A stretch of DNA of 64,000 nt from the NCBI GenBank assembly GCA_013396655.1, contig WBMV01006603.1:65481-129480 (forward strand), in the 5' to 3' direction. This document shows positions 31,201 through 61,664 of this stretch, one piece after another. The notes below the pieces were generated by a model. The model was not told the DNA's origin and made no database searches. It worked only from the letters and a program-made list of their open reading frames with translations. The translations under genes were made by a program, and so were the position numbers. Source of the DNA: Campylorhamphus procurvoides. Its lineage: Eukaryota; Chordata; Aves; Passeriformes; Dendrocolaptidae. The stretch's first letter is position 1, and every line of letters begins with the position of its first letter.

Positions 31201-32725
31201 GCAGCCTGATATTCTCACCTGACGTAGTTGCAGCAACTAAAGTTGTTTTGTGCATGCAACAATGTTTTCATGTTCTTTACAGCTAGTGATAAGCCAACAT
31301 GTTTTCCTAGGAGGGCATGCTGCAAAAACTCAGGCTGCTCTCCCACTGCACTGTATTAGAGGATACTCATCCCCAGACATGCACATTTTGATTGATGATA
31401 GTGCAGTGTGCATATAACCACCCCCAGATCTGTTGTGGTTTTAGTCACATGCTACTCTTGTGAGTAAATAGCTGCAGAAGATATAAAGCAGCTGAGGAAG
31501 CTCAGACTTCATGCAGAGCATGGCAGAAGCAGTTCCTGGGGCCATGCATGGCAGTGTGTCACACTGCACACAAAGCGAGGAGGAAGGACCAGATAAACCA
31601 CTTACGTATGGGCATGGTCTGGGGACATTTATCCTTCTCCAAAAAGTAGTGCCAGGCTGGTTATGGAAAGATGAGTGTATTTTGGCTTAGGCCTGGCTCA
31701 GCAACCCTTTGACAGTGCTACCCTGACTGTTTTCCATTCCCAAATAAGAAAAGCATGAAAGAAACATGGCAAGAGGGAAGATGCTCAGTAGTATCTTGTT
31801 TCTGTAGCAGACCTCTCTGGGAGGCCTCATTCAGACTGTGGCAGCAGCTACTGTTCAAAGGAATACAGTGCCAGTCTGCATGTGTGCTTCATTGGGGTTC
31901 CCAAATCCATCCAGAGGGGCCAGGGAACAGAGCAGTCTGGCAGGTGTGAGCACACACCTTGCTAGAGCTGGCAGCACAAGTCACTTTGTACAGATATGGG
32001 ATAACAGGCTACCTATAAACAGAGATTATAATTGCTTCCGTGGGGTGTTAATGTTGTTTCTTCTTTGAGGTAGGATGTTGCTGTTCAGTGGTAGCAGGGT
32101 GAACTCCACCACTCTTGAGGTCTTTCAGCTCAACCTTACGTTGAACACTGTGCAGAGGCTGAAATTTGCCCCTCTGTTATCACAAAATCTTGTGTTAGTG
32201 TCTCACATAGAACTCTTTGCAGAACAGATGTCCTAAACATCTGATGCTTGTAGTAATAGAGCAACAATTAGAAATTATAGAAGATTTTTTCCCCAAAACT
32301 ATGTACATGCATACCTGCCCTTCCCCGAAAATATTCATGATCTGATGCCAAAGGACCCAGCTCTTGGGAATGCTTAAAAATGTCCTAGAAATTAGAACCA
32401 GAGCAGACATTGCTCATGCTCCAGTCCCAGCTGATGGCCTCGACTCCCTCTGTGACTCCCTGACAGGAGGAGGGGGTCAGAACCCCTGACAGACACCTGA
32501 TAGAATATGTAATGTGCTTCTAACAGGGCTACAAGTAGTTTTTAGGAGTAAAATGCAAAACTGCAGATGGTAGAACCTACAGAAGTTCTCACCTTAAACA
32601 CAGGTATTTGTTCAGTGCGTGCAGCAAAATGTCTGAATGGCCCAGCAACTGAAAACGTTTCATTCGTGGTAGTTATTAAATAAATGTTTGAATATTAAGA
32701 ATCTCTAACAGGCATTCCATTCCGC
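28261..32725. other. Gene-poor region between MAPK14 and SRPK1
   Basis: About 4.5 kb where human carries SLC26A8. I looked for sulfate-transporter (SLC26/STAS) exons on both strands and recognised none. Short open frames, including one of 151 codons on the minus strand at 28784-29239, show no domain, no splice context and low-complexity wording, and are left uncalled. A consensus donor (GTGAGT, 28297-28302) could belong to a divergent noncoding or 5' UTR exon. No repeat was recognised. Confidence 0.55.
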
Positions 32726-32869
32726 CCCGGGCACACCATTTCACACCCCGGTGCGGCGCAGGAGGGGCGCGCTGTGGGCGGCCCGCGCAGCTCGCGGTGA
32801 CCCCCGCGGGGCCGGGCCGGGCCCGGCGCGGCGCCCCTCACGCCTCGCTCTCTCTCCTCTCTCTCGCAG

Positions 32870-53071
<20,202 letters not shown>

Positions 53072-53799
53072 AAGCTTCAGTGCAGTGCCACAGCGTTACA
53101 CTCTGGTTTACAACATAGCCTGCACAAACCCAGCTGCCCCTTCACAGATCCATTGTTCTCCTTGTTCACTTTCAGTGTGAAGTTTTTCCTTCAAGGCTTC
53201 CAAGATTTTAGATAAATCTAACCTGTTCTGCTGAATTTGTTTGTGTGACTTAATGGGGACTTTCCTCAGCCAGTGGACGTCATCTGTGTTTTGCCTTGAT
53301 TGGGCTTCACCAAAGACCAGTTGACTAGAATATGAAACTTTCCCTCAGTCTCCTCACTGTTAGGCATCATGTGTTACACATGTGAGCTCACCCATGCTCA
53401 GATGTGCTCCCTTAGCTAGGTCTCAACTCCTTTCTTCATGAGGGCCATGCAAAGATTCAGACTCAGGAGTAAATTTCCCACTGTTGATCCAGTAGCTAGT
53501 GATGGGGTGCAAAGTACCAGGTGGCATCAAGGTGGTGCCAGATCCTTGTAGAGCAAAGACCTTGAAATCCTCTATCACTTTTTAGGTGTCTCCTGTATTC
53601 TTTGCTTTCCAGTCACAAACTTTTATTTAGTTCTAGCTGCTTTTGAAAGAGCTTTTTAAACCTAGGTTTTAGTGTCCTTAATTTCTTCCTCCAAAGTGCC
53701 CTGTCCCTTTACTTTTTCCTTCCCTGTGCCCTTGATAGTCAGAATAGTTTCTGAACTTGATGTTTTCTACTTCAATGCCTGTGACTAAAAAGCAAGCAA

Positions 53800-53805
53800 A
53801 ATAAA
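53800..53805 (+). terminator. Candidate proximal SRPK1 poly(A) signal
   Basis: AATAAA about 730 bases after the SRPK1 stop codon, in A-rich context. Confidence 0.45.
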
Positions 53806-55366
53806 CAAAAGCTGTAACTGACTCAACGCACAATCTTCCGCACACAGATGGGTTCACCCCATGGTCTGCAAAGCGAGAGCCTTGTTGCCCGCACCTCTTA
53901 ACATTATAGCAAGCAGTAAGTTTGGGGGATTTTGTTATCCCTTACTGGCACATTTTTGCCTTGCTTGAGGTGGGTGCTGTATTTGTGAGAGATGACTTTC
54001 ATGGATGCAGTCTACTCTGACTTAATTTTTGACCATTCGCTTTTTCCCAAGGAAAGGGTTGCAACTCCTGTATCACAGCCATGCCATAGCCCTGGACTTT
54101 CAAAATTAACACTTGAAGTCTCAGTGTAAAGATTTCTTTTCTCTTAATTTGCTTCAGGTGCAGGCCTTCAGAAATAACTTCCCAGGATGGGAGTGCCTTT
54201 TATTTTCTGGGCCATTAACACAAGAAGAGCTAGTAGAAATGGAAGAGAATTGACTTTTCCATATAGATACTGGGTTAGAAACTGTTCTAGAGTTATCCCA
54301 AGCAAAAAATGTTCTATGGGGCTTCTATGTAGACTTCTCAGAGAGGGTTTGGATATAAGTTAAATGGGTTCATTTTAATTAAAAGTTAAATCACTGTGGC
54401 ATTTGCTAGTTTCATGATGGCTTCTAGAGTTGCCCATCCTATCAGAGATTCAGTGCATTCTGCTCTTCTCTAAGCAAAATTTGGCAGCATTGAGACTTCA
54501 GAGGCACTTCCTTACTCTGGACCAAACAAGCCTTTGGATATGCAGTGACTTTCAGAGGATAGAAGTTGCTGGAGGCCATGCAGATGCTATATGAGACATT
54601 TACATTGCCAAAGCTGCCAAGACCACTGTTACGTGTCACTTCTGTGTGTGTGTTTGGAAATTCTGGCTCATAAGGATCGTTCATTTGTAAACTCTGTCAT
54701 TTAATCCACTGGAGTTTCTCTGGTTCAGAGCCTCATGGGCCTTATTTATGCAAATCATGCTGCATGTTCCCTTAGTGGTAGATCAGGTTCTCTATGCATA
54801 TAATACAAAATGAAAGGCAGGTAGCATACCGAAAAAGTTTCAAACTGTTGGTTTGACTTTTTTCCCCTTTCATCTGGAGTTTTCCAGTTCTGGGTCTCTT
54901 CTGTATCTGTTACAGGAGGACTGCAGACAGTACTGGGTTCCAGCTTACTGTGAAGATACATAGGCAGGGCAAACAACTCCTGTGGTCTTGAAAGCTCATC
55001 CAGTTCTGCATACTTGAGACTGGCTGATGAAGGAGCATTTTCTAGGAGTCAGCAAGCTTTGACTCCAAGAGCCCTTGCCCATCCTTTCTTCCCTTTCCTC
55101 TGCCACCCCTGACTGGAGGAGGAGGTTTTCTACCTGGATAACCAAGGTGAGAGCCAGCTTGTGAGTTGAAGGCCTGCAGAAACAGCTGTCACAATTCAGT
55201 CTTGTACTGTCTGCTCCTTCACTTGGGATTTGTTAGGTTTCCAAATTGCCATAACTTGCTCACACTAAAGGATTTGTACTTGCTGTGTCAATCTAAAACC
55301 TGAAGGAAAATACATTTTTATTCTTTCTACTTGGGTGCTTTGTCTTTTTTTTTGTGAAAGCCCTAC

Positions 55367-55372
55367 AATAAA
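55367..55372 (+). terminator. Candidate distal SRPK1 poly(A) signal
   Basis: AATAAA in CTACAATAAACAG, about 2.3 kb after the SRPK1 stop. Confidence 0.45.
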
Positions 55373-55780
55373 CAGATTATTTAATAACTGAGCCCTAGTC
55401 TTCATACATTCCCTCTGTAAGTCTGTTCTTTTCGGAGTCAGTGGCCCATGGATGGAATTTGCTTCACAAGTGAGCACTTACTGTGATTGCCAGAATGAGA
55501 CACAGGAAGATGGGGTGGTGCAGTGAGTTTATGCTGACTGGCACCATCTGCTATGGTTTGTGGGTACTGTTAGAGGCTTGCTGCAGCCCAGCTGATTGGT
55601 TTTTTGTCTTTTCCAAAGGTTGTATTTGGTTATCAGTGGGAAACTGATTCATGGCTCAGCTAGGAATTGGCTGTCATGGTATTTTTAAAGTAAAAGGGCA
55701 GTCTGGGTCATGGGTTCTTCTGCCCTGAGAAGACTAGCACAAAATCCAAAACACTGGTTGGTTTTGCTTTTTTGGGTTTT

Positions 55781-55790
55781 TTTATTTATT
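55781..55790 (-). terminator. Candidate LHFPL5 poly(A) signals
   Basis: Minus strand reads AATAAATAAA, two overlapping signals about 530 bases after the LHFPL5 stop. This would place the LHFPL5 3' end only about 400 bases from the distal SRPK1 signal on the other strand. Confidence 0.45.
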
Positions 55791-56315
55791 TCATAAGTAA
55801 TTTCCTTGAACGGAAGTGTACAAACCCCCACAAAAAAGCAGCAAATCACTATCCCTCCCCTCTTCCCTTCTTGCTGATCAATTCAGAAAAAAACCATGTC
55901 CAGTTTGCGCTCTTCCCATCAAATAAACTCCATGAAAGCTGTGAGCCAAGAACAGCCCCATGGGTGAAGGAAATAGCTGTAGAAAATCCACCAAATTTTT
56001 CAACTTTAAATCTCCTAGAAAAGTCACTTTAAAGAAAAGGGCTGCTGGAAGAAGAGTTCTTGGTGTCCCTGGGAACAGAATAAGTCAGCTGTTGCCAAAT
56101 GGAATATGACTTCAAATTTTAACCTTGTTTTTTTTATCACTTGGCAAGGGTTTATGTTTTCGCAGTTTTGGAGGCAAAGCAAAGACTATTTCACCACAAA
56201 TAAAACCAAAACCCAGTGTTAATTGTTTAGTAATCAGAATACAACAGTAACATTATGCATGCTAAGAAGAAACATTAAAAGTCTGCAGGTATCACTTACA
56301 TGGTGATGAGCTCTG

Positions 56316-56332
56316 TCAGTCATTTCCCTCTT
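56316..56332 (-). CDS. LHFPL5: LHFPL5 exon 3 (last five codons)
   Basis: After acceptor TTTTACAG the sequence reads (G)AA GAG GGA AAT GAC TGA, giving Glu-Glu-Gly-Asn-Asp-stop. It resembles the human ending with its Glu-Glu pair. A good donor (GTAAGT, 56294-56299) follows, so the 3' UTR may contain another intron. Call rests on phase, splice sites and length only. Confidence 0.65.
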
Positions 56333-59300
56333 CTGTAAAACAAAAAGATAATTGCAGTGTTAATGGGGTTTGGTATAAAAGTCAAAGTATATGTGTGTTT
56401 TCCAGGTTTGTTTTCAAAAAGGGATAAAACAATTTAAAACAGGATGAGGAGAAAGCCCCAGGCCTGTGAAAGGTACTAATGGGTCAGTTTGGGCTCCTGC
56501 TTGTTCTCCCATCGATTTTCTGCCTGCTGCAGGCTCTCCATTCCTACAGAGCACAGTGATGATTATGCCAGGGAGAAAGCCACTATCCTCCCAAATAATG
56601 GCAACGAGCTGTGTCTTTGAGACACTGTGGCAGGGTACGCCCCAGAGCTCAGCCCTAGCTGCCTTTACCTTTACTTTCCACCTTGAAATCAGATGGGAGG
56701 AGGTTGTCCTGCCGGTTGCCCAGCACAAAGGCCAGGAAGGACAGTATGAGAGCATCGAGGATGCCAATGATGCAGAGGATGTAGGCCCAGCGCACGGTGC
56801 AGGCACCCAGCGTGTATTTGTCTGTCTTGTCCCCACACAGGCGCTTCACCTCGCTCGAGTCCCAGCCGTCAGGGTAGATCAGGCAGCCAATTATCAGCCC
56901 AGCAGCTGCAGAGAGAGGGACACGTTACAGTGGCCACAAGCTGTCTCCTGATGCTGGGAGGTGAGGTGGGGGAGCCTGGCTGCAAACGGAGTGCTACAAA
57001 CAGGTAAGGTACTACAGACTGGCTCGCTAGGCTTAAGGGGGCCCTGTGGTAGCCAGGGAGGAGCAGGATACAGCACACTGCCCTCCCACAAGTCAAGGAT
57101 GTGCTGCACCAGCATCTCCCATCACTGCATTGTCCAGGCAACATCTCTCCTGCCTCTGTATGCATCCTTGGCCGTGTCGCTCCAAAGGAATGTTTTCTCC
57201 AAACAAAACTGGAATGGGTTTAGTCTATGCAAGATGGGGAACCTTGTTAGCACCCTGTGAGTAGCCAATTTCAGCTTAGGGTTTGCTAAGGTAGAGCTGC
57301 TGTCAGCAGCACTTCTGCAGTAAGATTAATTTTGATTGTTCAGCTGTGGTGGTTCCAGCCCAGCCACAGCACACCAGCTCCTCCTGTGACTGCCCTCAGT
57401 GCACCCATGACCTTGCCAGCTGATCCAGCCTGGCCACAGGCCCTCAGCATGTCACCTCTGCAGCTCTGCCACAAGAATTGCAACAACCTTGGTGCTGCCA
57501 TGCTACTGAAGGGCAGCTTGTGCCCCAAAATCTTAGAAGTGCATTTTATCCCCTGCCATGAGCTTAGAGAAACTGCTGGACAAGAAGAGTGACTGGGCTT
57601 TGGGACATGATTAACAGAGGCCTTTTACATCCTCCATTGTTATCTTGGTGCAGAGCATGGAAGTAACAGGTCTTTTGTGTGTTTTGGTGCAGAGGTGGGG
57701 CCATTCCGGACTTCTCACACAAGAAACAACCGCACAGTGGGAACTCTGGACAAGCAGATGTTTGTCCCTGCTCCTCTTGGACATTTGTAACCTCCTGCAG
57801 CAGTAAGATGCACCTTGCCCCACACCGGTACCTCTCCTCTGTCACTGGGTGCTCAGTAAACTAGAAAACACTTTGAGGTAGTTGCATCGTCCCTTGCCCA
57901 TGTTCTCTTTTTCCTTAGGTTGTGGATAAGCGAGCAGCAAGGCAAGCAGGCAGCTTCCTTTATCTGCAGGGAGGATTTCTCTTCACAGAAAAGCAGCTGG
58001 TTTATTCTGTATGTAATTAATCTTCCCTAACTAACTGAGAGGAGAGGCACAGAGAAATGTGGGAAGCTGAAATAATTTCTGTGAAAATACACACAGGTGC
58101 AGGGCAAAGGCCAGGAAGTGGATCCTCTTTAAGCCTGCCCCCTTTGTAAAATAATTCCTAAAGTACAGCAGCACCTCTTCACCTGCCCATAGCTTCCTGT
58201 GACACGTTTCTCCTCCCCCAACCAGAACAAGAAAAATACAGGTAAAAGCCCCAAATACCACAGCAAAGCCTTTCCCTGCTCCAGCTCAGCTCCCCAGGAC
58301 TGCTGAGCTGCCCCAAGCCTCTTATCTAAATCTTTGCTTGAGCTCGGTTCTTCAGCTGGGAACTCGAGATGCCCCAGTGGACCTCCCACGAGGTGTCAGC
58401 TGGGCTGTCCCTTCCCTGTGCACCGGGGCATGAATGATTCAGGAGCAGCAAAGGGCTGGGTTGGGTTTCAGCTGAGGCTTTGATCAAACACAGGAGCTGG
58501 GTTACCAGGTGTCTCGAGTGCATTGGGGTAGAGACGGGTAAGGCTGGAGATCCACAGGGATGTGCAGAAAAGTAGGAAAATGTGAGTGATGGTACCAAGT
58601 CATACGGACAGTGTCCTTCTCCTGTTCCATCTTCTTAATACATTATTCCCTGAGCTCATGGAGTTATTAAAATAGCCCTGCAAATGTATCCCTGCTTATT
58701 TCCTGCAGGATTACAAACAGCAGGGAGCTCCATGCCGCAGCCCAGCGGGGTTTTTGTGCTCTCGAACTGACGCTCTGCAGCCCCAAGCCCAGTGCACACC
58801 CTGCGGGGCTGGGCAGGAGCATCAGTAAGGGATAGCAAATGGCCTGAAGGCGACACAGGTGTCTCTTTACAGGCCAGCCCCTCTCCCGGCAGAGCCGAGG
58901 TGGGGGCAGAAAGGGAAAAGCCGCTCCGGTCGGAGGATGGGGTAGCCCCCAGCTCTGCTCACCTGCTGCCAGCTGCATCCAGGCACACACCTTATAGACG
59001 GTGGCTGCGTTACAGAAGAAGAAGAGGCTGAAGCAGAGGATGGAACCGACAATGAGGAAGGTGGCTATGCCTACGAAGAACATGGCAGTTTTGAAGGCAC
59101 TGGAGGGGATGGTGCCGAAGTCGATGGGGCTGCCCTTGCAGATGAGCTCCCCGGTGAGCGCGTTGCCGATGCAGTAGGAGAAGAGGCCGAAGTAGCCGGC
59201 CTGCGGCGTGTCGATGCTGTCGCCGATCCAGTACGGCTGGATGAACGTCACCACCATCAGGACGGCGAAGCAGAGGGTGAAGAGGGCCCAGAGCACTCCC

Positions 59301-59374
59301 ATGGCCCGCGCGTTCCTCACATAGTTGGTGTGGTAGATCCGGGCCGCCTCCTGAGCGGGCAGCAGCTTGGACAT
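56316..59374 (-). CDS. LHFPL5: LHFPL5 (TMHS), tetraspan subunit of the hair-cell mechanotransduction complex (gene span)
   Basis: Tetraspan membrane protein that in inner-ear hair cells partners with PCDH15 and TMC1 at the lower end of the tip link. Three coding exons on the minus strand: 58963-59374, 56669-56905, 56316-56332, in phase for 221 residues (human 219). Membrane segments are visible at about residues 26-45, 97-120, 125-148 and 177-200. The first extracellular loop has the family signature FIQPYWIGD and [12 protein letters not shown]. Wording such as KLLPAQEAA at the start, [10 protein letters not shown] and [10 protein letters not shown] points to LHFPL5 rather than LHFPL3 or LHFPL4. 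It sits between SRPK1 and CLPS, as in human. Confidence 0.92.
56669..56905 (-). CDS. LHFPL5: LHFPL5 exon 2 (membrane segments 3-4)
   Basis: 237 bases encoding [36 protein letters not shown] and the fourth segment, ending [12 protein letters not shown]. The donor at 56663-56668 is GTAAAG. A second GTAAAG six bases upstream (56669-56674) would remove two codons in frame. Confidence 0.9.
58963..59374 (-). CDS. LHFPL5: LHFPL5 exon 1 (start to third membrane segment)
   Basis: ATG at 59374 in the context GCCATGT, then [20 protein letters not shown] and on to [10 protein letters not shown]. 137 codons plus one base, donor GTGAGC. Contains membrane segments 1 and 2, the large extracellular loop and the start of segment 3. 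This ATG is chosen because it matches the family N-terminus; the longer upstream open frame is not conserved sequence and crosses an N. Confidence 0.94.
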
Positions 59375-59560
59375 GGCTGGGCGGCCCCGGCCCCGGCCCC
59401 AGTCCNCCCCCCGAGGGGCCCCGAGCGTGTGCCCGCTGTCCCCGCAGGGCTCCCTCCGGATCTGCCCTACGATGCATAAGCCGAACATCCCCCGGGAGCT
59501 GCCCTGGGACCCTGCGCTGGGCACTCGGGGGTCACTCCGTCCCCCGCCGTGTCCCCAGTG
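59375..59560 (-). promoter_or_regulatory. GC-rich 5' flank of LHFPL5
   Basis: GC- and CpG-rich sequence directly upstream of the LHFPL5 start codon, with one undetermined base at 59406. It probably contains the 5' UTR and promoter. No TATA box is seen. Confidence 0.45.
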
Positions 59561-59810
59561 ACACGCTGTGTGCCCTGCAATGTGCCACGCACACCCACGG
59601 TGTGTGTCGGGACATGCTGGGCTGCACCGCGCACCCCTCGATGTGTCCCAGGATGTTCCACATGTCCCGGGATGCATATTGGGTTAGACTCTTAAGATGT
59701 GTCTTTCCCCTCAGCGTGTGCCCCAGAATGTGTCAGGGGCTGTGCCATGAGCCCCAGGATCCCACCAGGCTCTGCTCTGTGTCCTGGGATGTGTCCCAAA
59801 TTCTGTGCCC
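59560..59810. repeat. Degenerate minisatellite-like repeat
   Basis: Variants of a 12-16 base unit resembling TGTGTCCCAGGATG recur irregularly (for example GTGTCCCAGGATGT, ATGTCCCGGGATGC, GTGTCCTGGGATGT). Spacing is irregular and units are diverged, so this is an old or expanding simple array. It has no coding support. Confidence 0.45.
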
Positions 59811-61500
59811 CCTTGGCTGCTCCCCTCTGGCCTCCCAGCCTGTGTCACCAGGATCTTCCGCCACTGGGGAGTACATAGGATGCTGCATCCCTGGCTTGGT
59901 GGGCTGCAGGTTCTTACCCCTCCATTGTTGCCTAAAATCAGGTCTTAAAGAAACCATTAAGACTCAGTTTATGAATTTCAGCAGGTAGACATTCCTTATT
60001 ACAATGCTGCCTGATCACAGCATGCTGAGTGCCCTGGGAATGAGTTCACCAAAATGCTCACAGAGGTATCTTCACTACAGCTGAGATGTCAGCATTACAT
60101 GATTATTCATTTTTCATTCCCTGCATTCTTCTTACATATTCATGACATTTCCCAGCACTTTTTAACATATATATATATATTCTTATAAGTTCTCTGAGGG
60201 GCTTCACTGGGGATCTGTGGTGGTCATCTCTGTCTCAAGTCCCCAAATTTCTAAGTAACTGCCTTATGGACATCTTTAAGACAATACACCTGGTTAGAGA
60301 GTAACTGAGTGTTGCTTGGCTGACTGCCTCAGTTCCCTTCTTCATTGTTTCTTTGCTTTGCTTGGTTAGTCCCTTTAAATCATTTGGCTCACCTATATGT
60401 AGTTTCTATGGTACATTCCACTGCGAAAACTAGTAGTTCTTGTTACATCTCAAAACTCAGATATCTCTGTCAGCTCCAGGGCTGGCTGGGGCTGCAGGCA
60501 GAGAGGGGACCATCCCCAGTTTCGCTGCAGAAAGGGAAATGGATCATCCTGCTAAGAGGACACACCAGGGTGTCAGCCAGCACCCATGGCAGAGCCAGGT
60601 CTCTGCCCAGCTCCTATGTCCTGCTGCCAGAGGAGCACAGGCAGCCCCAGAGCTTGCCTTGATGGGCTGCAGGCCCTTGTAGCCACCTTGGGACTTCTCT
60701 CCAGGGCCATATCTGCCTCATATCCTGAGAGACCACATAAGTTCAGCTCCTGTCATGAAGACTGGAGGCCACGTGGCAGTGGAACAGCCACCCCACACCC
60801 AGCGTTAGCCTCGGCATCACCCCTGCAGCTGTCAAAGGCCAGGGCTGCCTGGTCATTAATCATTGCTAAGAACATCCAAGCCACCACAGGCATGAAAAGC
60901 TGTGCTTTTCCCAGGGCTGTTTTCCTTTCATCAGCTGCATCCTCCAAGCACTTAAACATAGAGCAAATATTTGGCAGGGCAGGGTGAGGTTCTGGCCCAT
61001 GGGTTGGGGACCTTGGTGAGCTCTGGAGCACCAAGCAAGGCCAGCAGGTTGCTTGCAGGGGGCTGAGCTCTCTCCTGCATGCTCTGGGCTTTCTCAAGCA
61101 GGTTTCTTGGCATCTGTGATCATACCATTTGAGCGATGGAGGATCTGGTGACAGGCACTTTCCCATGGAGCAGAGCTCCTAGCAAGGCACCAGCCCTCAC
61201 TGTGTCTGTGAACTCACCAGCCATGCCCAGCAAGGAGGGCACTTCAGAGAACTCCATCTCCCCAGCTCACTGCTGCCAGGGAGAGGAGGGAGGAGTAGAA
61301 GCAGAGGAGTGCCATTATTTTGCATTCACTTTGGCCAAAAGAGCTGCCACAGGGCAGGCTGACATCTTCAGTGAGGTTGACATCCTCAGTGAGGAACAGG
61401 ACCCGGTAGCATCAGCAGCAGAGGCATCACTGTTTCCCTGCCCTGGGCAGTGCAGCACTGCCCCAGTGCTACGAGTTGAGGTGTGATAGGAGCAGCCACG
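59811..61500. other. Intergenic region between LHFPL5 and CLPS
   Basis: No gene recognised. It contains an (AT)n run near 60168-60180 and, at 61361-61396, an 18-base unit repeated twice with 16 of 18 matches. A 116-codon open frame at 61136-61486 has no domain and overlaps the CLPS upstream region; I do not call it. Confidence 0.55.
61361..61396. repeat. Tandem duplication of an 18-base unit
   Basis: Two adjacent copies of GACATCTTCAGTGAGGTT-like sequence differing at two positions, upstream of CLPS. Confidence 0.8.
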
Positions 61501-61501
61501 T

Positions 61502-61527
61502 CAGCTGATGGAAACACCGGCTATAAA
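61502..61527 (+). promoter_or_regulatory. CLPS promoter: TATA box with upstream E-box
   Basis: TATAAA at 61522-61527 lies 42 bases before the start codon, so transcription would begin near 61552-61557 with a very short 5' UTR. An E-box CAGCTG (61502-61507) is followed by TGGAAA (61509-61514). These resemble the two halves of a PTF1 site (bHLH plus RBPJ) used by pancreatic acinar genes, though the spacing is tighter than usual. The TATA call is firm; the PTF1 reading is tentative. Confidence 0.6.
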
Positions 61528-61568
61528 GCACCTGCCAGGCCTGTGGTGCAGGCACAAGTGAGCCCACC

Positions 61569-61664
61569 ATGGCCAATGTTGTGCCTGCCTACCTGCTGCT
61601 GGCTCTGATGCTCCTGGCCCCAGCCCTGTCAGAACAGCAGGAGCGAGGGCTCATCTTCAACTTG
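61569..61664 (+). CDS. CLPS: CLPS exon 1 (signal and activation peptide)
   Basis: 32 codons from ATG in a good context (CCACCATGG). Signal peptide, EQQER, then GLIFNL; donor GTAAGA on a codon boundary, as in other colipases. Confidence 0.95.

Larger units (their letters stand above)
53072..55390 (+). other. SRPK1: Probable SRPK1 3' untranslated region
   Basis: No coding signal follows the SRPK1 stop. AATAAA occurs at 53800-53805 and 55367-55372, giving possible 3' UTRs of about 0.75 and 2.3 kb. The longer matches the usual size of SRPK1 3' UTRs. Which site is used is inferred. Confidence 0.5.

Noticed and set aside
61136..61486. 116-codon open frame upstream of CLPS
   Set aside because: No recognisable domain, ends at the CLPS promoter and includes a recent 18-base duplication; probably chance.
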